Below, in pieces: positions 40,071 to 49,932 of a DNA stretch of 64,000 nucleotides (position 1 is the stretch's first letter; each line of letters opens with the position of its first letter). The stretch is from Verrucomicrobia bacterium IMCC26134 (GTDB lineage Bacteria > Verrucomicrobiota > Verrucomicrobiia > Opitutales > Opitutaceae). Below the pieces are notes generated by a model. It did no database searches. It saw only the letters and a program-made list of their open reading frames with translations, and was not told the DNA's origin. Made by a program: the position numbers and the translations under genes. The DNA lies in contig CP011265.1 in NCBI GenBank assembly GCA_000972765.1, positions 1,836,001-1,900,000 on the forward strand. Direction: 5' to 3'.

Positions 40071-40299
40071 TTCCAAAAGCTCTTCGTCGCCACCACAGCC
40101 GACCGTCAGGGTGTTCTTTGCGCTCCGTGCGTTGTTTCGCGGCTCAAAAACTGCGTCCCCGCCACAAGCGCCGTGATTGCCTTGGCTTATCAATCATTCC
40201 ATCTTGTGGCCCATCTCGATCACTTTCGGCCCTAAACACTCCGATCTTACTGTTTCCTCCCCTAGTCCTTCCGACCTCTGCCTCCCTGTCCTCTGTCCG

Positions 40300-41151
40300 A
40301 TGCCGTCCCCGCTCTCCCAGTTCCTGCCAGCCGGTTTCGATCCTCGCCGCCCCGTCGCCCTCATCGCCGGCCAAGGACGCTACCCTGCGCTCGTGGTCGA
40401 GGGCATACGCGCCGCCGGAGTCCCCGTGCGCCTGATTGCGATGGACGAGGAAACCTCGCCCGAACTCCAAGCCGCCTTTCCCGAATCCGAACGCGTCCTG
40501 ATCAAAGTCGGGCAGATCGGCGCGATGCTCAAGGCCCTCAAACGCTTCGACGCCGGCTACGCCTACATGGCCGGCCAGGTCTCCCCCCGCCGCCTCTTCT
40601 CCGGCCTCCATCCCGACCTCAAGGCCCTCGCCATCATGGCCACGCTCAAGCGCCGCAATGCCGAGACCATCTTTGGCGCCATCGCCCGCGAGATCGAGGA
40701 CATCGGCGTGCATCTGCTCGATGCCCGCGCCTTCATCGACGCCCATCTCGCCACTCCCGGCGCCATGACCCGCAAAAAATTCCCCATCGATCGCGAATAC
40801 CTCGACCACGGCCTGCACATCGCCCGCGAGAGCGCCCGGCTCGATATCGGCCAGGGCTGTGTCGTCCGCAAAGGCACCGTCCTCGCCGTCGAGGCCTATG
40901 AAGGCACCGACGCCATGCTCACCCGCGCCGGCACGCTCAAGACTGACGATACCCTCTTCGTCAAAACCGTCAAAGCCCGCCAGGACTACCGCTTCGACGT
41001 CCCTTGCTTTGGCCTCAAAACCCTCGATACCATGCACGCCGCCTCGATCCACGCCGCCGCCCTAGAGGCCGGTCGCGTGATCCTCATCGACAAACCCTCC
41101 GTGCTCGCCCGAGCCGACGCTCTCGGCATCAGTCTCTTGGGCGCAGAGTAA
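40300..41151 (+). CDS. lpxI: UDP-2,3-diacylglucosamine pyrophosphatase LpxI
   Basis: 283-aa enzyme of lipid A synthesis that hydrolyses UDP-2,3-diacylglucosamine to lipid X and UMP; LpxI replaces LpxH in several phyla. Family features are ALIAGQGRYPALV at the N-terminus, IKVGQIGAMLKALKRF, DIGQGCVVRKGTVLAVEAYEGTD and the C-terminal FDVPCFGLKTLDTM. I selected the ATG at 40300 because the conserved N-terminal strand follows it; the frame is open for 41 more codons upstream without family resemblance. It implies an LPS-bearing outer membrane. Confidence 0.9.
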   Translation: MPSPLSQFLPAGFDPRRPVALIAGQGRYPALVVEGIRAAGVPVRLIAMDEETSPELQAAFPESERVLIKVGQIGAMLKALKRFDAGYAYMAGQVSPRRLFSGLHPDLKALAIMATLKRRNAETIFGAIAREIEDIGVHLLDARAFIDAHLATPGAMTRKKFPIDREYLDHGLHIARESARLDIGQGCVVRKGTVLAVEAYEGTDAMLTRAGTLKTDDTLFVKTVKARQDYRFDVPCFGLKTLDTMHAASIHAAALEAGRVILIDKPSVLARADALGISLLGAE

Positions 41152-41203
41152 GCCTCTGTCTCCCACTCTCCTCGTTGCCTCTTTAATCCACCCGATTCCC
41201 GCC

Positions 41204-41692
41204 ATGGCCATACCGCTCGTCCGTCTCGTCATCGTCAAAGGGCTCATGCCCACCGCCAACGGGTGCGCCGTCTTCCTGGGCGACGAAGGCAAGACCTTCG
41301 TCATCTACGTCGACCACGCCGTGGGCAACGCCATCCAGATGTCCCTCGATGGTGTCAAAAAAGACCGCCCCCTCACCCACGATCTCATCGCCCACATCCT
41401 CACCGGTCTGGGCGCCACCCTCGAGCACATCGTCATCAACGACGTCAACGAAGGCACCTTTTTCGCCCGTATCCTCCTCCGCATGGAAAACGAGCTGGGC
41501 AAAAAAATCGTCGAGCTCGATGCCCGCCCCAGCGACTCCATCGTGCTCGCCCTGACCCACAAGCGCCCCATCCTCGTCGCCAACAAGGTCTACGAAGCCG
41601 TCGAAGACATGACCGAGATCCTCGAGCGCGTCCTCAAACAACAGGCCGAAAACCCGCCTGAGGCCGACACCGACGAGGACGATGACAAGTAA
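41204..41692 (+). CDS. Bifunctional nuclease (BFN/DUF151) domain protein
   Basis: 162-aa protein with the BFN domain in residues 5-135, including FLGDEGKTFVIYVDHAVGNAIQ, RPLTHDLIAHILTGLGA and ELDARPSDSIVLALTHKRPI (the conserved DARPSD core). Members have been linked to nuclease activity or act as small regulatory proteins. The C-terminus is strongly acidic (EADTDEDDDK). It precedes clpP by 97 bases on the same strand. Confidence 0.88.
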   Translation: MAIPLVRLVIVKGLMPTANGCAVFLGDEGKTFVIYVDHAVGNAIQMSLDGVKKDRPLTHDLIAHILTGLGATLEHIVINDVNEGTFFARILLRMENELGKKIVELDARPSDSIVLALTHKRPILVANKVYEAVEDMTEILERVLKQQAENPPEADTDEDDDK

Positions 41693-41789
41693 GCCGCGAC
41701 AATAATCCCGCAGCCGCCGTTTTTCACCTTCGCCATCTTTCCACTCCGCGACTTGCCAAGCACCCGCCCCCCGCCCACCTTCCGTCACA

Positions 41790-42455
41790 ATGCATTTCGA
41801 CAATCTCCAACCCGGTCTCCAAGCCCCGCTCTCTCCTCGCGCCGATGACGATGATGACGACGACAAGGACGACGACAAAGCCGACGCCGACGTGAAAAAA
41901 GACGCCGCCCCGCTCGCTGCCCGCATCCAGAACAAGTTCATCAAACAGAGGAAGATTTTCCTCTGGGGTCCCGTCACCGACGCCTCGGCCAAGGACATCA
42001 CCGAGAAACTCCTCTACCTCGAGGCCGACGGTCCGGGTAAAGAAATCTTTTTCTACATCAACACCCCCGGCGGCTCCATCACCGCCGGCATGGCGGTCTA
42101 CGACACCATGCAGCTCATTTCCTCGCCGATCACCGTGATCGTCACCGGCATGGCTGCGTCGATGGGCTCCATCCTGCTCAGCGGTGCGAGCAAAGGACGG
42201 CGTCTGCTCTTCCCTCATGCCCGAGTGTTGATCCACCAGCCCCTCATCAGCGGGCGCTTCATCGGCCCGGCGACCGACATCAATATCCAGGCCCAGGAGA
42301 TGGAAAAACTGCGCTCCGAGCTCAATGACATCCTCGCCCGTGCCTCCGGCCAGCCCATCGAGCGCATCAACCAGGATACCGACCGCGACTTCTACCTCAA
42401 CGCCCCGGAAGCCATCGCCTACGGCCTCGCCGACAAGATCGTTAAAAAGCTCTGA
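41790..42455 (+). CDS. clpP: ATP-dependent Clp protease proteolytic subunit
   Basis: 221-aa serine protease subunit that forms tetradecamers with ClpA/X ATPases. The catalytic triad is present: Ser about 124 in GMAASMGS, His about 149 in VLIHQP and Asp in NQDTDRD. Before the usual domain (which begins near KIFLWGPVTD) there is an extension of about 50 residues containing six Asp in a row followed by KDDDK. This may be a propeptide or an isoform-specific tail. A ClpP paralogue may exist elsewhere in the genome. It is followed by a terminator at 42490. Confidence 0.94.
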   Translation: MHFDNLQPGLQAPLSPRADDDDDDDKDDDKADADVKKDAAPLAARIQNKFIKQRKIFLWGPVTDASAKDITEKLLYLEADGPGKEIFFYINTPGGSITAGMAVYDTMQLISSPITVIVTGMAASMGSILLSGASKGRRLLFPHARVLIHQPLISGRFIGPATDINIQAQEMEKLRSELNDILARASGQPIERINQDTDRDFYLNAPEAIAYGLADKIVKKL

Positions 42456-42489
42456 GCCGCGACCTCCTCCCTGGCGTCTAAGCCTCTCG

Positions 42490-42520
42490 AAAACCCCGGC
42501 CCCTCCGCCGGGGTTTTTTT
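42490..42520 (+). terminator. Intrinsic terminator after clpP
   Basis: The stem AAAACCCCGGC (42490-42500) pairs with GCCGGGGTTTT across a six-base loop and ends in seven T. Confidence 0.92.
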
Positions 42521-42597
42521 AGGCTCCGCGCAGGCCGGTTTCACCGGTAACTATCCAGCCTGAGCCCCGTCTTTTTGTATAGCTGCCAAACAGCCAC

Positions 42598-43941
42598 ATG
42601 ACGTCCCGTTTGCTCGCACGCTTATCTGTTTTTATCGCCGGCCTTTTACTGGTCTGGTGTATCACGCGCTTATTGCCCAAGACCTGCCCCCTTTCGCCCG
42701 AGGGCACTCGCACGACCGCACCAGCCGCACCATCTGGCGTCCCTACGCTCGATCTGCCACCCGCCGAAGAAACCATTTCCCTCTCCCCCGCCCCCTCGGA
42801 GCTCGAGGACTTGCTGAAGCGCAAATTCAACCGCCGCCACGTTCGTAGCAATGAGGGCATTCTCACCTTCCAGGACGCCGCCGCCCTGGATCGCTTCCTT
42901 GCCCGCGCCCGCGACGCCGGGATCGCTGTAATCGACCGTCTCGATGCCCTTCACGCCGTGCGCATTCGCGTCAGCGACTACGATGCCTTCGCCCGCGAGC
43001 TCTCCTCCTCGACTCGTGATTATGTCGCCATCACCTCAAACGCCATTCTCGCGACCCCGACTCCGCCCCGTGAGGACCGCGTCGCCCGAGACGCCGTGCC
43101 CGTCGGTGGCTCCCTGCTGGCCAGCCTAGGCGTGAGATCCGATAACTCCGCGTGGGGCCGCGGTGTCACCATCGCGGTGTTGGATGGCGGCGTCTTGAAC
43201 GACACGGCCTTCGGCGCACGCCTGCGCCAGCTCGACATCGGCTATGGCCTGATCGGCGGCGGCACCGATGGCTCGCACGCCACCTCGGTCGCAGCCCTCG
43301 CCGCCGGAGGTTCCTCCGACGCTACCGGCGTAGCCCCGTCCTCTTCGCTGCTCAGCATACGGGTCACCGGAACAGATGGTGCCAGTGATATCTTCTCGGT
43401 CGCACGCGGCATCTACGCCGCCGTCGATGCCGGGGCCAGCGTCATCAACGTCAGTCTCGGCGGCTATGCCACCTCGGTCGTGCTCTCCGAAGCCGTGGAC
43501 TACGCACTCGCCGCCAACGTCGCCGTCGTGGCCTCCGCCGGCAATGATCAGGCCGCGCACCTCGTCTGGCCCGCCGCTTACACCGGAGTCGTATCCGTAG
43601 GCGCGGTTGATGGCATCGGCAGGCAAGCGATTTTTTCCAACTCGGGCCCCTCGCTCCAACTCACTGCGCCCGGCTACGCCATCCGCACCGTCGGTGCCGG
43701 AGGTTCGCGGGTTTTGTTCAGCGGCACCTCCGCCAGTGCCCCGGTCGTAGCCGGCTCCATCGCTGCCCTGCTCTCGCTCACCCCTGGCCTCAACGCCCTG
43801 CAGGCCGCCGATCTGCTCGCCACCTACTCGACCGATGCCGGTCCCGCCGGACCCGATCCCGATTATGGTCGCGGCACCCTGAACCTCGACCGCGCGTTGA
43901 ATCGCGGCAACGCCTCCGGCTCCATCGCGAAGAAACCGTAA
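42598..43941 (+). CDS. Membrane-anchored subtilisin-like serine protease (S8)
   Basis: 447-aa protease with one N-terminal hydrophobic segment (LSVFIAGLLLVWCITRLL), a propeptide-like region (60-165), and the S8 domain: catalytic Asp in IAVLDGGV, His in DGSHATSVAAL, oxyanion Asn in ASAGNDQ, and Ser in SGTSASAPVVAGS. The anchor or uncleaved signal would place the catalytic domain in the periplasm. It stands alone after the clpP terminator and converges on mutL with 16 bases between stops. Confidence 0.9.
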   Translation: MTSRLLARLSVFIAGLLLVWCITRLLPKTCPLSPEGTRTTAPAAPSGVPTLDLPPAEETISLSPAPSELEDLLKRKFNRRHVRSNEGILTFQDAAALDRFLARARDAGIAVIDRLDALHAVRIRVSDYDAFARELSSSTRDYVAITSNAILATPTPPREDRVARDAVPVGGSLLASLGVRSDNSAWGRGVTIAVLDGGVLNDTAFGARLRQLDIGYGLIGGGTDGSHATSVAALAAGGSSDATGVAPSSSLLSIRVTGTDGASDIFSVARGIYAAVDAGASVINVSLGGYATSVVLSEAVDYALAANVAVVASAGNDQAAHLVWPAAYTGVVSVGAVDGIGRQAIFSNSGPSLQLTAPGYAIRTVGAGGSRVLFSGTSASAPVVAGSIAALLSLTPGLNALQAADLLATYSTDAGPAGPDPDYGRGTLNLDRALNRGNASGSIAKKP

Positions 43942-43957
43942 GCCGCCCGCGCCGCGT

Positions 43958-45745
43958 TCAGCTTTTACCAAATCTCCGCATCAGTTCGCCCTGACTTAGC
44001 TCGATATGCGTCGGCCTTCCACCGGGGCTGGTATGCGGCGCACGACAGGCAAAGAGCGTCGTAACCAAGGCGCGCAACTCCTCCGGCCCCGCTTGCGCCG
44101 GCAAACGCACCGCCCGCGCCGCCGCCAACCGCGCCAGCTGCTCGCGAGCCACCTCCACATTGCGCTCCGGTGAAACGCCGTCGCGAAATCCGTCCAGCAA
44201 ATCGCGCAGGCACGCCTCCGCATCCATCGGCGGCAATACCGCCGGCACCCCCTCTAACCGGAACGTATGCCGGCCGAATTCAGCCACATCAAACCCGTGC
44301 GCGGCCAAAAAAGGCAACCGGTCCTTGAGCAGCGCAGCGCCCACCGGGTCCAGCTCCAAAACGACCGGCAGCAGCAAACGTTGCGTCAACACCGCACCGG
44401 CCGAAAACTGCGCGCCCAACTCCTCGAACACAATGCGCTCCTGCGCTCCGCGCCGGTCCAGCAGCACCAGTCCCGCAGGGGTTTCAAACAGCGCATATAC
44501 GCCGTGCGCCAGCCCGATGGGCTTCCATCTCGCAGCCAGCGTTGTATCCGTCGCGATATGACGCGGTGCCACCGGCAAGGCAGCCGCGGGAAAAACTGAA
44601 ACGGCAGGCGGACGAGCGGAAAATGCGACCGGTGGAGCCGCCGGTGCAGAGGATGCGGATGGGGCCGCACTCATCATTCTCGCCACCGCCACCTCAGCCC
44701 TGCGCTCCTCGCCCGAGCTGACCACGGGCGGCGGGGCCTCGCGCTCGCCTCCGGCCTCTGCCCGAAGTCGTGCCAGCACACTTCTAATCACAAAAGAACG
44801 CACCGACGCCTCGCTCCTGAAACGCACCTCCCGTTTCGACGGGTGCACATTCACGTCCACCGCCGACGGATCGATTTCCAAAAAAACGAACGCGGCCGGA
44901 TAGCGTCCCTTCGGGAGCACCTCGTGGTAACTTTCAATCAAACCGTAGCTGAGTGTGCGGCTATCCACCGGACGACGATTTACATAGGTGATCGTCTCGT
45001 GGCGGGTGGAGCGTCCGCCCGTGCCGGGTCGAGCGATGAGGCCGTGCAAGCGCATGCCCCCTTCGCTCGCGTCGATGACCATGAGTTGCTCCGCCAGCTG
45101 CCGGCCGAAAATCTCGCCCACCCGGTCCGCCAGCCCGGGGCAGGTTGGGGAACGGAAGACCACCCGGCCATCCTCGATCAAAGTGAACGCCGCCAGCGGC
45201 GAGGCGAGAGCGTGCAGACGCACCGCCGCCACGATATGCGCGGCCTCGGTGGCGTCGGCTTTAAGAAACTTACGACGAGCAGGAACCGAATTAAAAAGCT
45301 GCGTCACCTCGATGCGCGTGCCTTGAGCCCGCCCGCAATCGCGCACATGCACGATACGTCCGCCGTTCACCACGATCTCGGTGCCTCCGGCCGCGCCGGC
45401 CTCACAAGTCTGCAGCGAAAAACGCGACACGCTGGCGATGGACGGCAACGCCTCGCCACGAAAGCCGAAGGTGGCCAGCCGATCAAGGTCGCCAGCCTCC
45501 GCTATTTTACTCGTCGCATGGCGCTCGAGCGCGAGCAACGCATCCTCGCGCGTCATGCCGATGCCATTGTCCTCGATGCGCATGAGCGCCCGTCCGCCGT
45601 GGCTGAACTCGACCTCGACACGCGTGGCGCCGGCATCGAGCGCATTCTCCACCAGTTCCTTAACGACCGCGGCGGGTCGCTCCACCACCTCGCCGGCGGC
45701 GATTTGATTGGCGACACGGTCGGGAAGAATGCGGACCTTGGCCAT
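43958..45745 (-). CDS. mutL: DNA mismatch repair protein MutL
   Basis: 595-aa GHKL ATPase of mismatch repair. The N-terminal motifs are intact: IAAGEVVERPAAVVKELVENALDAG, DNGIGM and TFGFRGEALPSIASV. A linker rich in Ala/Pro (about 330-395) leads to the dimerisation domain. The endonuclease signatures are eroded: the DQHAxxER motif reads DRRGAQER (about 427-434) and the C-terminal CPHGRPT reads SPGGRPT. It is therefore probably not a nicking MutL, although other residues remain. It is divergent from nothing close; argH lies upstream on the same strand with a 24-base gap. Confidence 0.95.
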   Translation of the reverse strand: MAKVRILPDRVANQIAAGEVVERPAAVVKELVENALDAGATRVEVEFSHGGRALMRIEDNGIGMTREDALLALERHATSKIAEAGDLDRLATFGFRGEALPSIASVSRFSLQTCEAGAAGGTEIVVNGGRIVHVRDCGRAQGTRIEVTQLFNSVPARRKFLKADATEAAHIVAAVRLHALASPLAAFTLIEDGRVVFRSPTCPGLADRVGEIFGRQLAEQLMVIDASEGGMRLHGLIARPGTGGRSTRHETITYVNRRPVDSRTLSYGLIESYHEVLPKGRYPAAFVFLEIDPSAVDVNVHPSKREVRFRSEASVRSFVIRSVLARLRAEAGGEREAPPPVVSSGEERRAEVAVARMMSAAPSASSAPAAPPVAFSARPPAVSVFPAAALPVAPRHIATDTTLAARWKPIGLAHGVYALFETPAGLVLLDRRGAQERIVFEELGAQFSAGAVLTQRLLLPVVLELDPVGAALLKDRLPFLAAHGFDVAEFGRHTFRLEGVPAVLPPMDAEACLRDLLDGFRDGVSPERNVEVAREQLARLAAARAVRLPAQAGPEELRALVTTLFACRAPHTSPGGRPTHIELSQGELMRRFGKS

Positions 45746-45769
45746 GCACGGAGATGACGACAGGCCGGC

Positions 45770-47173
45770 CTACTCTGCGAGGAGCTTGGTCCAGCGTGCA
45801 GTCTGCTTCTTGATTTGCGCCGGGCCGGGCATGCCGGTTCCGCGCCGCTTGGCCATCGCGCGTTTGAGGTCAAAAACCTCCGCCCAATCGTCACCGTAAC
45901 CGGCATGGCATTTTTTCACGTCGGCAGTAGCGAGCTGGTTGAGTGGCTTGCCCTGCACTTCGGCGAGTTTAACCACCGCACCGACGGCGTGGTGGGCCTC
46001 CCGGAAAGGCACGCCGCGCTCGACGAGATAATCGGCCAGATCAGTCGCCAGTAAGGCCGGATCAGATACGGCGGCGGCGCACTTGGCCGGGTTGACTGTG
46101 ATGCCGGCCAGGGTGCCGGCCAGCACTTCGGCCGAGATGGCAACGGTGTCAAAGGTATCGAACACCGGCGGTTTGTCCTCCTGGAGGTCACGGTTATAGG
46201 TGAGCGGCAGACCCTTCACCATGGTCAGTAGCGCTGAGAGATTACCCACCAGACGACCCGATTTGCCGCGCAGAAGCTCGCAGGAATCGGGGTTTTTCTT
46301 TTGCGGCATCAGCGAGGAACCGGTGCAGAACGCATCGGGCAACTCAATGAACTTAAACTCCGCGCTCGACCAAAGAATGAGGTCCTCCGCAATGCGCGAG
46401 GCATGAATGCCGAACATCGCTCCGGCGGATGCGAATTCAAGGAAAAGATCGCGGTCGGCGACGGTGTCCATCGAGTTTTGGGTGACGCGCGGGCGGCCTT
46501 TTTCATCTACGAAACCGAGCTGCACGGCGGTGAATTCCCGATCGATGGGCAGGGTGGTGCCGGCGATGGCTCCGGCGCCAAGAGGGCACCAGTTGGCGTG
46601 CTTGGCGACGGAAACGAAGCGCGAGTAGTCGCGGTCAAGCATCTCCATCCAGGCGAATAAATGGTGGGCCAGAAACACCGGCTGCGCGCGCTGGAGGTGG
46701 GTGTAGCCGGGTATGAGCACGGCGCCGTCACGCACCGCGAGAGCAAGCAAGGCGCGCTGGGCTGAACGGATGCGGAGCTGGACTTCGGCGCAGGCCCATT
46801 TGAACCAGAGCCGCATATCCGTCGCGACCTGGTCGTTGCGTGAGCGGGCGGTGTGAAGCTTGGCTGCGGCAGGCACGCGCTGGGTAAGCGCCTGCTCGAT
46901 GTTCATGTGCACATCTTCGAGCTGCAGGCTCCACTCGAACTTTCCTGCATTCACCTCGGCAAGAATGGCCCCGAGTCCGGCGTGAATCGCGTCGCGCTCC
47001 CTGGCGGTGATGAGTCCGACATGAGCAAGCATGGCGGAGTGTGCCTTGCTCCCCGCGATGTCGAAGGGCGCTAGCCGCTTATCGAAGGATACGGACTCGC
47101 TGAAGTTCTGCATCAATGCCGCCGGACCGCTGGAGAAGCGCCCGCCCCATGTAGCCTGAGATTTTTTCGCCAT
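45770..47173 (-). CDS. argH: Argininosuccinate lyase
   Basis: 467-aa enzyme that splits argininosuccinate to arginine and fumarate, the last step of arginine synthesis. The family signature [12 protein letters not shown] is present, as are [16 protein letters not shown] and [16 protein letters not shown] chose the ATG at 47173 ([13 protein letters not shown]), the standard N-terminus; the frame is open for 37 more codons upstream. No other arg gene lies nearby. Confidence 0.96.
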   Translation of the reverse strand: MAKKSQATWGGRFSSGPAALMQNFSESVSFDKRLAPFDIAGSKAHSAMLAHVGLITARERDAIHAGLGAILAEVNAGKFEWSLQLEDVHMNIEQALTQRVPAAAKLHTARSRNDQVATDMRLWFKWACAEVQLRIRSAQRALLALAVRDGAVLIPGYTHLQRAQPVFLAHHLFAWMEMLDRDYSRFVSVAKHANWCPLGAGAIAGTTLPIDREFTAVQLGFVDEKGRPRVTQNSMDTVADRDLFLEFASAGAMFGIHASRIAEDLILWSSAEFKFIELPDAFCTGSSLMPQKKNPDSCELLRGKSGRLVGNLSALLTMVKGLPLTYNRDLQEDKPPVFDTFDTVAISAEVLAGTLAGITVNPAKCAAAVSDPALLATDLADYLVERGVPFREAHHAVGAVVKLAEVQGKPLNQLATADVKKCHAGYGDDWAEVFDLKRAMAKRRGTGMPGPAQIKKQTARWTKLLAE

Positions 47174-47336
47174 AAAGCGCCGAGCACACGCGCCAGAGCT
47201 CCCCTCGGCAACGCGAAATCCAGCCCTCACCCCATCTTGAGCGGTATTCCATACGAACGGCACTCTCGACCGGCCAATAGTCAATCAATGATTAACAAAG
47301 ACGTTGACGATAAGATGTGAGGTGCGCCAAGTCGCG

Positions 47337-47747
47337 TCAGGACTCCCAATGGAACACGATTTCTTTCTGCACCTCCGGGTGGAGGCTTCGGTGCACAGGG
47401 CAACCGTGAGCGGCGCGCTCCAACTCGCCGTCCGGAACCGAACGTGCACTGGCAGGCAACCAGAAGGTCGCTACGAGGCGGGCGATGCTACGCGGCGGAT
47501 TGGCGGTCATTTCTTTGGTCACTTCGTAACGAACCAGACCAAGCTCATGCCCGTGTTTGCGCGCCATCAAAGCCATGGTGGTGGCAATGCAAGTGGCGTA
47601 AGCGGTCGCCACCAGATCAGTCGGCGAAAAAGCAGCACCGCGTCCCTGGTTATCACACGGAGCGTCGGTGGCGAGCGTGTTGCCCGAGGGTTCATGCGTG
47701 GCGGTGCAGTGTAGCTCGCCCTCATAGATTCCGGTGATTTTTATCAT
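47337..47747 (-). CDS. OsmC/Ohr-family protein
   Basis: 136-aa protein of the OsmC fold. Members are thiol peroxidases acting on organic hydroperoxides; this one is closer to the YhfA-like branch. The two reactive-Cys positions are TCIATTMALMARKHG and HGCPVHRSLHP. The ATG at 47747 (MIKITGIYEGEL) is preferred over an upstream start because the family begins there. It is a single gene between argH and tRNA-Arg. Confidence 0.85.
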   Translation of the reverse strand: MIKITGIYEGELHCTATHEPSGNTLATDAPCDNQGRGAAFSPTDLVATAYATCIATTMALMARKHGHELGLVRYEVTKEMTANPPRSIARLVATFWLPASARSVPDGELERAAHGCPVHRSLHPEVQKEIVFHWES

Positions 47748-47998
47748 ACGCGGAAATTCCTGCCGCCGTGCCAATATGGCGAGCAAGAATGCCACGCCCG
47801 GCAGAGGCGTGGTTGCGGTCCCTAGTTCCTGAAAACAACCGTGAGGTCAAGAGACTGGTGTTGGGGTGGAGGTGCTAAGGCTGCTTAACCAAGCCGCAAA
47901 ATCCCATGCAAAAGCCATTGGAATGCGCCATCGGAAAGATGCCGGAGGAATTGCCTTGCGCGGAAGGTCCAGTTTTTGGCTCATCTAAAGTATGCTTT

Positions 47999-48075
47999 GG
48001 GCCGGTAGCTCAGTTGGATAGAGCAGCGACCTTCTAAGTCGCTGGTCGCGAGTTCGACTCTCGCCCGGCTCACCA
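47999..48075 (+). tRNA. tRNA-Arg(TCT)
   Basis: A 77-nt cloverleaf with acceptor GGGCCGG/CCGGCTC (one G:U), anticodon stem GCGAC/GTCGC with loop CTTCTAA giving TCT, T-arm GCGAGTTCGACTCTCGC, and encoded CCA at 48073-48075. Confidence 0.96.
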
Positions 48076-48091
48076 TTTCCCTCCTCGACCC

Positions 48092-49573
48092 TCAAGGCCT
48101 CGTAATAATCGCTATCCCCGGAGGGGCAGCAGATGGGTGCTCGACCTTCCAGTCGGAGGACAATTGGGCAACAAACCATGATACACCGTTCTCTTCATCC
48201 CACTCGGGTATCTCATAGAGTTTAGCGTTGTTTATGATCAAAATACCGCCCGGGCAGAGTCGGTTAAGTAGCGGGGTTGAGTATCTTTTCCAATCGGCCG
48301 TCGAGTTGCCGTGAAAGTCCACTACGATCAGCTCGAAGTCCGGACCGGGAGTCGCAAGATAACGCATCGCATCATCAACGACGACCACTACATCCATCCC
48401 TGCCAAATTGGTTGCTGCACCACGATCCTGATGATCCACCGTGGTCACACAACACCCTGTGGCGGCCAGCATGGCGGTGAGGCGACCGCGCGAAGTGCCG
48501 ATCTCAAGAATCGATTTGCCCGAAAATGATCTCGCCCGGTCTACGATGATCCGAGCGCATTCGTCTGGAATACTCCAACCGGGCACGCCCCATTGCCCCT
48601 TGGCACCCAGCCAGTGAAATCGCGCAATCTCATCAACCTTAGTTGCGGAGAACACGACGCCTTCTGAAGTAAGTTTTTCAAAGTGCGGATTAGTCATGCG
48701 AAACGCATGCCCAAAGTGGTAACCCCATGCCCGCTTCAAATCACCGCTCTTTCCGAAATCGAGATGCTCTTCGAAGGCCCGTCCAAAAGGAAATTCATGC
48801 AGAGGAATGGGCTGTGGCCGCAGCACCTGAAAAGTGGCGGCGATAACGCCCTGCTCACACATATCACGGCAGCCATCGTGCTTCGGGTGCAAAGGACGAC
48901 GCTTGAGCACGTCGAGCAGTTGCCTCATGTAGCGCAACTTTGGAGTTAATGAGATCAGCCCGGAGTAGAGCTTAAGTTTCTGTTCAACCTCTGCGACGTA
49001 ACGGCCATACATGAGGTCAGGTCGGCAAAGGTCGTCCTGACTTACCCTTAATCGATCTCCTCCTCGCGCCCAGGCATCGAACCATTCTGGTTTTCCAGTG
49101 ATCACCATGTCACCGTCTAGCACCCACTCCGGCGCATCCGGACGCACACGCTCGGGAAACCATTTCCACCAATAACCAAATCGTTCCGGCGCACACCCTG
49201 CCCGCTCTAAAAGTCGCGCCAAATCAGGATTATCCCGTTTCGCCAGCGGCCACCACTCGACTGGTTGCACCGACCACTCCATGATAGACCTCACCCGTGC
49301 CGCGTCTATTCCTATGGTGCAGATACAGTAGTCGACTTCGGCTCCAAATAGTCGTGTCGCCTGACCGATCGCCGCCTTTGTGACAACATCGTCCAGCCCG
49401 TCAGCCTTAATCCAGCGAATTACCGGACGAGTGCCGGCGGAGAATCGCCGCCGCCGGTATTTTTTAGCGAACCTTATATCCTGCCTGGCTAATTCTGCCG
49501 CACGTGTGACATGCCTAAAACCGATCACACCGGACAAACGTCTAAAAATGGAGCCGATAAAAAACCGAAGCAT
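48092..49573 (-). CDS. Glycosyltransferase-like + SAM methyltransferase fusion protein
   Basis: 493-aa protein with two parts. The N-terminal part (about 40-300) looks like a nucleotide-sugar transferase fold, with EWVLDGDMVITGKPEW as a DxD-type motif and a following SQDDLCRPDLMYGRY stretch. The C-terminal part (about 325-493) is a class I methyltransferase with motif I ILEIGTSRGRLTAML, VTTVDHQD at the end of strand 2, and FELIVVDFHGN. The ATG at 49573 (MLRFFIGSIF) is chosen; an upstream start at 49663 is possible. It may be a surface-glycan modifying enzyme (inference), and no partner genes lie next to it. Confidence 0.65.
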   Translation of the reverse strand: MLRFFIGSIFRRLSGVIGFRHVTRAAELARQDIRFAKKYRRRRFSAGTRPVIRWIKADGLDDVVTKAAIGQATRLFGAEVDYCICTIGIDAARVRSIMEWSVQPVEWWPLAKRDNPDLARLLERAGCAPERFGYWWKWFPERVRPDAPEWVLDGDMVITGKPEWFDAWARGGDRLRVSQDDLCRPDLMYGRYVAEVEQKLKLYSGLISLTPKLRYMRQLLDVLKRRPLHPKHDGCRDMCEQGVIAATFQVLRPQPIPLHEFPFGRAFEEHLDFGKSGDLKRAWGYHFGHAFRMTNPHFEKLTSEGVVFSATKVDEIARFHWLGAKGQWGVPGWSIPDECARIIVDRARSFSGKSILEIGTSRGRLTAMLAATGCCVTTVDHQDRGAATNLAGMDVVVVVDDAMRYLATPGPDFELIVVDFHGNSTADWKRYSTPLLNRLCPGGILIINNAKLYEIPEWDEENGVSWFVAQLSSDWKVEHPSAAPPGIAIITRP

Positions 49574-49932
49574 AGTGCGAAAGCGGAGTGGGCCGCAGGG
49601 ATTGTTAGCTAGAGTATGCTCATAGAGGAGAGCGTCACCCGGTAAATGTCGCGGCACTGGCAAAATTAGGCCCGTTTAAAATACGCGCCTCCGCATGGTG
49701 TTTTCACATTTTAAACCCGAAATTCGAAGTCCATCGTCGTGATCAGGCGCAAGCCGCCTGGCATCTGCGCGATCGTTCACCCAGTCGATGCACCAGTCAG
49801 TGCAACTCGGGGATTCACAAACACCCCTCTACTTCAGCCTAATGCCCCATCAAATCGGCTCCATCATCGGATTTCGGGTTAAATATTTCGATAAAAACTG
49901 GCGAACTCGTTTTGATTCATGGTCAATTTACC
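49574..49932. other. Divergent intergenic region
   Basis: About 360 bases between the fusion protein and the unknown gene at 49933. It should hold promoters for both. I see no repeat, RNA or gene in it. Confidence 0.5.
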
